Of a stretch of DNA of 64,000 bases, positions 23,201 to 32,200 are shown piece by piece; position 1 is the first letter of the stretch, and every line of letters begins with the position of its first letter. This DNA is from Alviniconcha marisindica (Eukaryota > Mollusca > Gastropoda > Provannidae), in NCBI GenBank assembly GCA_018857735.1, contig JABMCL010002254.1, positions 1,274,001 to 1,338,000 on the forward strand, read 5' to 3'. A program made the translations under genes and the position numbers. The notes beneath the pieces are model-generated. The model worked only from the letters and a program-made list of their open reading frames with translations, was not told where the DNA came from and did no database searches.

Positions 23201-26200
23201 TGCTGATGTTGCGTATGGGTGTGTTCATCTGGGTGTGTGTATCAGTGAAGTGCTGATGTTGGGTATGGGTGTGTGTATCAGTGGCAGGCCAGAGAAGGAA
23301 TGTTGGAAGGAGCGGGACGAGCAGAAGGCAGTGTACGAGGAACAGCTGCGTGTGTTGGCGCAGCAGCTGCAGGAGAAGGAGGCGGAGAAGCTGGCCATCC
23401 GGCAGCAGCTGCAGCGGGAGCAGGAGCAGAGGCAGGCCATGGAAGAGCGGCAGAAGCTGCAGGAGGAGAAGGTGCAGGAACTGGATGCCAGACAGGTCTG
23501 TAGTCAGCTTGGCCCGCGAACACTTTCAGGGCGCACACTCACACTGGTTTGTGTCACTGTACACTGGTTGTATTACCTGATGCTGGTTTGTGTCACTGTA
23601 CACAAGATGTGTCACCTGATGCTGGTTTGTGTCACTGTACACAAGATGTGTCACCTGATGCTGGTTTGTGTCACTGTACACAAGATGTGTCACTTGATGC
23701 TGGTTTGTGTCACTGTACACAAGATGTGTCACCTGATGCTGGTTTGTCTCACTGTACACAAGATGTGTCACCTGATGCTGGTTTGCGTTGCTGTACACAA
23801 GATGTGTCACCTGATGCTGGTTTGTGTTGCTGTACTCAGGTTGTCACCTAACGCTGGTTTTTGTCACCATACGTTGGTTTGCATCATCTTACACTGGTTT
23901 GCGTCACCTTACAGTGTGGTAAGGTGTAGAGTCAGCCAGCAGAAGCAGCTGAGAGTGCTGGTCATGTCACAAATACGACACAACACAACAGGGACCTGAA
24001 TCTCCCGCTGGCACTGATATATTGTGTTGTTGCTGCAGGTATTGGCTGTACATTCACAGCATCAAGTCTGGGGAACCTTTAGACGTTGTGTTCCTCTTTA
24101 TGTACATGTGCAATACTGTTGGCACATTCTCTTTGTTTCTCTCTCCAGAAACTCCAGACCTTACCCTTTACTTGATTCAAAGCTGCCCTGTCCAGTGAAC
24201 GTGTGTATTTACTTTTCAGTGCGTCTTTGCACTTGTGGCTTTTGAAACTGACAGCTGTCATCTGTGCCCAGAGACTTCTGTTCAGTGAACATGTGTATAC
24301 TTCAGTGGTGTCTGCATTCAGTGGCTGTTAAAATTGCCAGGAAACAGCTGTTCAGTGAACATGTATTTATTCTCCAGTGGTGTCTGTGTTCATTGGCTGT
24401 TGAAACTGACAGCTGTTCTCTGTGGCTTTGGAAGCTGACAGCTGTTTGCTGTGGCTGTTAAAACTGACAGCTGTTGTCTGTGGCTGTGGAAACTGACAGC
24501 TGTTCTCTGTGGTTTTGGAAGCTGACAGCTGTTTGCTGTGGCTGTGGAAACTGACAGCTGTTGTCTGTGGGTGTGGAAACTGACAGCTGTTTGTTGTGGC
24601 TGTGGAAGCTGACAGCTGTTTGTTGTGGCTGTGGAAACTGACAGCTGTTTGTTGTGGCTGTGGAAGCTGACAGCTGTTGTCTGTGGGTGTGGAAACTGAC
24701 TTCTGTTGTCTGTGGGTGTGGAAGCTGACAGCTGTTGTCTGTTGGTGTGGAAGCTGACAGCTGTTGGTGTGGAAGCTGACAGCTGTTGTCTGTGGGTGTG
24801 GAAGCTGACAGCTGTTGTCTGTGGCTGTGAAAGCTGACAGCTGATGTTTGTGGGTGTGGAAGCTGACAGCTGTTGTTTGTAGCTGTGGAAGCTGACACCT
24901 GTTGTCTGTGGGTGTGGAAGCTGACAGCTGTTGTCTGTGGGTGTGAAAACTGACAGCTGTTTGCTGTGTCCAGAGACAGCTGGTGAAGGAGAAGGCAGTG
25001 GCGGAGGAGCAGATGCGGCGACAGCTGGAGGAGCAGCTGCGGGAGCGGGAAGAGTTGCTGCGCAGCCAGATGCAGCAACAGCTGGCCTTGCTGGCGGCGG
25101 AGAAGAGCCAGGTGGAGGAACGGCTGCAGCAGGAGATGGAGAAGGCTGTGCTGGAGAAGGACCGAGAGCTGCAGGACCGACTCAAGGGGGAGATGGATCG
25201 TCTGCAAAAGGTAGTGATAACCCGGCCAGTCTGTCGCTGGGACAAGGTGACGGTGACAGGATCACCTCTGTGCGAACAGTTGGAACTGGTAGTGGTGAAC
25301 TGGGGTAGACTGTTGGGGTGAAGGGAAAAATGTGCAAATATTCCAGGCTTTGATGATAGTTCTGTCAATGTTTATGCAACAGAAGTACCGACGTTTTTAC
25401 TTTGATTTTGAAATCCTCAGGATGCAGCTTTGTTGTTTCATTCTTTACCGATACAGAGCAGAGAAAGGTTGGCTCATGACAATGGACCTAGTGCACTCAT
25501 TTGCAAGCCTTGTTTGTGACGTCACACTCACAGACACAGGCTGATAGGTGCGAAATATTGCTCATGGCTGTAAAGATTGATTTTCAACAAACTAGACCAT
25601 ATACTGAGTGAAGAACTGCCATGAGTGCTGTTTGTTCCGTTTGTACGGATATGGTCCATGATGCATCCTGGCGTGGGGTACCCTTTAACATGCATTTGTA
25701 ATGTGTGTGCTGTACTCTCCTTGTCACTTCCTGTGTTTCTACAGTAAGCAGGTACAATGCAGGCAATGCTGCAACTTGCACCTGTAGAATGTAATCAGGT
25801 GTTAGAACCATTTGTTTGTTTGTTGTGTTTATTTTTTTAAGACATGAAAAATGGCACCAAAAGTATTTTGTTTTACCTTGTATGACCAGCAGTATGACAA
25901 AACTGACCAGTGCCAGTACTGTGCAGATTATTGAGACCAAAGAACTGGAACAGAAAACCCTGGAGAATCAACTGGCAGAGAGTCGAGTGGAGAACGAGAA
26001 AGCACGGGCAGATACTCTGACAACACGAGAAGCCATCCTCTCTGAGTTTGCTGAAACCATGGAAACTGAACTTCAGTGCAGCATCTGCAGCGAACTCCTG
26101 GTCAAGGTTTTTACCATTCCTCCCATTTTTGAACATTTTAGATGCTGTCTTTCCTGCTTCACTTGACAGGAAATAATGTTGCTTCTCATGTACCCAGCAA

Positions 26201-29200
26201 GTGTTCTGTGCTCCTCCTGTATCTTACATCCAGCTAGTGTTCAGTGCTCCTCCTGTATCTTACATCCAGCAAGTGTTCTGTGCTCCTCCTGTATCTTACA
26301 TCCAGCAAGTGTTCTGTGCTCCTGTATCCTACATCCAGCAAGTGTTCAGTGCTCCTCCTGTATCCAGCAAGTGTTCAGTGCTCCTCCTGTATCCTACATC
26401 CAGCAAGTGTTCTGTGCTCCTCCTGTATCTTACATCCAGCAAGTGTTCTGTGCTCCTCCCATATCTTACATCCAGCAAGTGTTCAATGCTCCTCCTGTAT
26501 CTTACATCCAGCAAGTGTTCTGTGCTTCTCACATATCTTACATCCAGCAAGTGTTGTGTGCTTTTCACGTATCTTACATCCAGCAAGTATTCTGAGCTCC
26601 TCACGTATCTTACATCCAGCAACGTGTTCTGTGCTCCTCCTGTACCTTACATCCAGCAAGTGTTCTGTGCTCCCCATGTATCTTAAGCCCGTTCTTAGCT
26701 GGGTGAATGTTTGTTTGCCGAACATACTTCGGACAGTTCGACGAAGTATGTTTCATTTCTTAATTGAACTTTTAGTTCGCCGAACATGGTTTGAACAGTT
26801 TGATGAACTTTACTTCGTTCTCAGCTAGCTTGTAATGAGATGCAAGCTTCAGCCCGAACTTGTGGCAGATGCGCAGCAGACAGCATGATCGAAAACGTAG
26901 GCTAAAGTCAAGTCAAGTCAAGTCAGTATACTTTAATCATCCCTCACAGGGTAATTCAACTAACTACTATCTCATTCTGGGTCCCCGAGACAAGGCTGCC
27001 CCTCCCACAAGTCAAGAAATATAAAAAAAATCCCTCCAAAGCGAGTGAAGAACCTAGCGACACCGGCATCCATTTTTATTTTTATTTCTTCTCATCCACA
27101 GGAGAGCTCTGCTCTCAGCCAATCAGAGGCAATGTTTGTCGAATATGGTGAATGTTCCCAGAACATGTTGAGCGAAGCTTTTTGGACCCTGAATATAGCT
27201 TTGTCGCAGTTCGACAAATACTCCCAACTAGGTTCGTGAAGCAAAAGTTTGCCCAATTAAGAACCAACTAGGTTCGCTGATTACTCCCAACTAGGTTCGC
27301 TGATTACTCCCAACTAGGTTCACGAACAAACATGCGCCCAATTAAGAATGGGCTTTACACTCAGCAGGTGATCTGTGCACATCAGGGCTTCTTCCCCCCC
27401 CCCCCGCCCCCCACCCCCACCAGAATATTGAAGAAGGGAATAAATCAGAACAAGTTGTTCCCTATTAAGATTGTTCAAAGTAGATGATGAGTTCTTTCTC
27501 TCCAATTTGAATGTTAGTCTCCCATGCATAGTTCCTTTGAATAATCATGTAAAAGAAAGTTGAAAAGAAAGAAGAAAAAGGGAACACACTTTTATATCCC
27601 TGATACGACACAACCGGTTGACTGAGAATGAAATGTCAAGTGACAAATCCTCTGTAGGTCAGTGGAGCATTACTGCTTTTATCTAGTCTACCAGGAATCT
27701 TCTTCTTATCTGCATGCATTGCGGGGAATGCAGGGGTGGGACATCCCCGCTTTGATCTAGCCTGCCAGGAAACTTCTTACCTGCATGCATTGCGGGGAAT
27801 GCAGGGGTGGGACATCCCCGCTTTGATCTAGCCTGCCAGGAAACTTCTTACCTGCATGCATTGCGGGGAATGCAGGGGTGGGACATCCCCGCTTTGATCT
27901 AGCCTGCCAGGAAACTTCTTACCTGCATGCATTGCGGGGAATGCAGGGGTGGGACATCCCCGCTTTGATCTAGCCTGCCAGGAAACTTCTTACCTGCATG
28001 CATTGCGGGGAATGCAGGGGTGGGACATCCCCGCTTTGATCTAGCCTGCCAGGAAACTTCTTACCTGCTGCATTGCGGGGAATGCAGGGGTGGGACATCC
28101 CCGCTTTGATCTAGCCTGCAGGAAACTTTTACCTGCATGCATTGAGGGGAATGCAGGGGTGGGACATCCCCGTTTGATCTAGCCTACCAGGAAACTTTTA
28201 CCTGCATGCATTGAGGGGAATGCAGGGGTGGGACATCCCCGCTTTGATCTAGCCTACCAGGAAACTTCTTACCTGCATGCATTGAGGCGAATGCAGGGGT
28301 GGGACATCCCCGCTTTGATCTAGCCTACCAGGAAACTTCTTACCTGCATGCATTGAGGGGAATGCAGGGGTGGGACATCCCCGCTTTGATCTAGCCTACC
28401 AGGAAACTTCTTACCTGCATGCATTGAGGGGAATGCAGGGGTGGGACATCCCCGCTTTGATCTAGCCTACCAGGAAACTTCTTACCTGCATGCATTGAGG
28501 GGAATGCAGGGGAGGGACATCCCCGCTTTGATCTAGCCTACCAGGAAACTTCTTACCTGCATGCATTGAGGGGAATGCAGGGGAGGGACATCCCCGCTTT
28601 GATCTAGCCTACCAGGAAACTTCTTACCTGCATGCATTGAGGGGAATGCAGGGGAGGGACATCCCCGCTTTGATCTAGCCTACCAGGAAACTTCTTACCT
28701 GCATGCATTAGGGGAATGCAGGGGTGGGACATCCCCGCTTTGATCTAGCCTACCAGGAAACTTCTTACCTGCTGCATTGAGGGGAATGCAGGGGGGGACA
28801 TCCCCGCTTTGATCTAGCCTACCGGAAACTCTTACCTGCATGCATTGAGGGGAATGCAGGGGTGGGACATCCCCGCTTTGATCTAGCCTACCAGGAAACT
28901 TCTTACCTGCGTGCATGGGGGAATGCAGGGGAGGGACATCCCCGCTTTGATCTAGCCTACCAGGAAACTTCTTACTGCATGCATTAGGGGAATCAGGGGT
29001 GGGACATCCCCGCTTTGATCTAGCCTACCAGGAAACTAGGTTGAGGGGAATGCAGGGGGACTCCGCTTTATCTCTACCAGGACTTCTTATCTGCATGCAT
29101 TGAGGGGAATGCAGGGGTGGGACATCCCCGCTTTGATCTAGCCTACCAGGAAACTTCTTACTGCATGCATTGAGGGGAATGCAGGGGTGGGACATCCCCG

Positions 29201-32200
29201 CTTTGATCTAGCCTACCAGGAAACTTCTTACCTGCATGCATTGAGGGGAATGCAGGGGGGGACATCCCCGCTTTGATCTAGCCTACCAGGAAACTTCTTA
29301 CCTGCATGCATTGAGGGGAATGCAGGGGAGGGACATCCCCGCTTTGATCTAGCCTACCAGGAAACTTCTTACCTGCATGCATTGAGGGGAATGCAGGGGG
29401 GGACATCCCCGCTTTGATCTAGCCTACCAGGAAACTTCTTACCTGCTGCATTGAGGGGAATGCAGGGGTGGGACATCCCCGCTTTGATCTAGCCTCCAGG
29501 AAACTTCTTACCTGCTGCATTGAGGGGAATGCAGGGGTGGGACATCCCCGCTTTGATCTAGCCTACCAGGAAACTTCTTACCTGCATGCATTGAGGGGAA
29601 TGCAGGGGTGGGACATCCCCGCTTTGATCTAGCCTACCAGGAAACTTCTTACCTGCTGCATTGGGGGAATGCAGGGGGGGACATCCCCGCTTTGATCTAG
29701 CCTACCAGGAAACTTCTTACCTGCATGCATTGAGGGGAATGCAGGGGTGGGACATCCCCGCTTTGATCTAGCCTACCAGGAAACCTTACCTGCATGCATT
29801 GAGGGGAATGCAGGGGAGGGACATCCCCGCTTTGATCTAGCCTACCAGGAAACTTCTTACCTGCATGCATTGAGGGGAATGCAGGGGTGGGACATCCCCG
29901 CTTTGATCTAGCCTACCAGGAAACTTCTTACCTGCATGCATTGAGGGGAATGCAGGGGTGGGACATCCCCGCTTTGATCTAGCCTACCAGGAAACTTCTT
30001 ACCTGCATGCATTGAGGGGAATGCAGGGGTGGGACATCCCCGCTTTGATCTAGCCTACCAGGAAACTTCTTACCTGCATGCATTGAGGGGAATGCAGGGG
30101 AGGGACATCCCCGCTTTGATCTAGCCTGCCAGGAAACTTCTTACCTGCATGCATTGACGGGGAATGCAGGGGAGGGACATCCCCGCTTTGATCTAGCCTA
30201 CCAGGAAACTTCTTACCTGCATGCATTGATGGGGAATGCAGGAGGTGGGACATCCCCGCTTTGATCTAGCCTCCAGGAAATTCTTACCTGCATGCATTGC
30301 GGCGGAATGCAGGGGAGGGACATCCCCGCTTTGATCTAGCCTACCAGGAAACTTCTTACCTGCATGCATTGAGGGGAATGCAGGGGTGGGACATCCCCGC
30401 TTTGATCTAGCCTACCAGGAAACTTCTTACCTGCATGCATTGAGGGGAATGCAGGGGAGGGACATCCCCGCTTTGATCTAGCCTACCAGGAAACTTCTTA
30501 CCTGCATGCATTGAGGGGAATGCAGGGGAGGGACATCCCCGCTTTGATCTAGCCTACCAGGAAACTTCTTACCTGCATGCATTGAGGGGAATGCAGGGGA
30601 GGGACATCCCCGCTTTGATCTAGCCTACCAGGAAACTTCTTACCTGCATGCATTGAGGGGAATGCAGGGGTGGGACATCCCCGCTTTGATCTAGCCTACC
30701 AGGAAACTTCTTACCTGCATGCATTGAGGGGAATGCAGGGGAGGGACATCCCCGCTTTGATCTAGCCTACCAGGAAACTTCTTACCTGCATGCATTGAGG
30801 GGAATGCAGGGGAGGGACATCCCCGCTTTGATCTAGCCTACCAGGAAACTTCTTACCTGCATGCATTGAGGGGAATGCAGGGGTGGGACATCCCCGCTTT
30901 GATCTAGCCTACCAGGAAACTTCTTACCTGCGTGCATTGCGGGGAATGCAGGGGAGGGACATCCCCGCTTTGATCTAGCCTACCAGGAAACTTCTTACCT
31001 GCATGCATTGAGGGGAATGCAGGGGTGGGACATCCCCGCTTTGATCTAGCCTACCAGGAAACTTCACCTGCATGCATTGAGGGGAATGCAGGGGAGGGAC
31101 ATCCCCGCTTTGATCTAGCCTACCAGGAAACTTCTATCTGCATGCATTGAGGGGAATGCAGGGGTGGGACATCCCCGCTTTGATCTAGCCTACCAGGAAA
31201 CTTCTTATCTGCATGCATTGAGGGGAATGCAGGGGTGGGACATCCCCGCTTTGATCTAGCCTTTACCAGGAAACTTCCCCTTACCTGCATGCATTGAGGG
31301 GAATGCAGGGGTGGGACATCCCCGCTTTGATCTAGCCTACCAGGAAACTTACCTGCATGCATTGAGGGGAATGCAGGGGAGGCGTCGCTCAGTTGGTAGA
31401 GCGTCAGACCAAAATGCCAGGTGCAGTACTGACATGAGTTTGATTCCCTGGTTCAGGAAGGAGTTTTTCTGCCAGTCAGTTTTCAGTGTAGGCTTTTGGG
31501 GGTGGGGACAGATCAGTGCACAAAGCCGGAACTGACGCCTTTGTCTCTTGCAGGCAACATCTCTGAACTGCTCCCACGCTTTTTGCGCGCTGTGCATCCG
31601 GCAGTGGCTGGGAGTGAAGAAGGAGTGCCCCAACTGTCGCACGGCCGTCACCTCACAGATGCGCTCCATTGTCCTGGACAACTACATTGACCGCATGGTT
31701 GAGCAGTTGAGCGAAGAAATGAAGCAACGCCGTTGTAACCTAGTGGCAGAGAGAAAAGGTGGGTTGCCTGCAGGTGAGATGAAACAGCTCTCTGGTAACC
31801 AGGTGGCAAAAAGAAAAGGTAGTTGCCTGCAGGTGAGATGAAACAGCTCTCTGGTAACCTGGTGACAGAGAGAAAAGGTGGGTTGCCTGCAGGTGAGATG
31901 AAACAGCTCTCTGGTAACCAGGTGGCAAAAAGAAAAGGTAGTTGCCTGCAGGTGAGATGAAACAGCTCTCTGGTAACCAGGTGGCAAAAAGAAAAGGTAG
32001 TTGCCTGCAGGTGAGATGAAACAGCTCTCTGGTAACCTGGTGACAGAGAGAAAAGGTGGGTTGTCTGCAGGTGAGATGAAACAGCTCTCTGGTAACCTGG
32101 CTGCAAAAAGAAAAGGTAGGTTGTTTGCAGGTGAGATGAAACAGCTGTAAGTAACCTGGTGACAGAAAAGGTAGGTTGTCTGCAGGTGAGATGAAAGAGC

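Noticed and set aside
24367..25368. Minus-strand ORF of 333 codons, Ser/Gln/Thr-rich
   Set aside because: A translated ~30-bp minisatellite plus the antisense of a real coiled-coil exon.
26176..26828. ORFs of up to 194 codons
   Set aside because: A 36-bp tandem repeat open in all frames, in an RNF8 intron.
27690..31380. CRISPR-like regular array
   Set aside because: Head-to-tail 71-bp units with no unique spacers, in a eukaryotic intron; a satellite.
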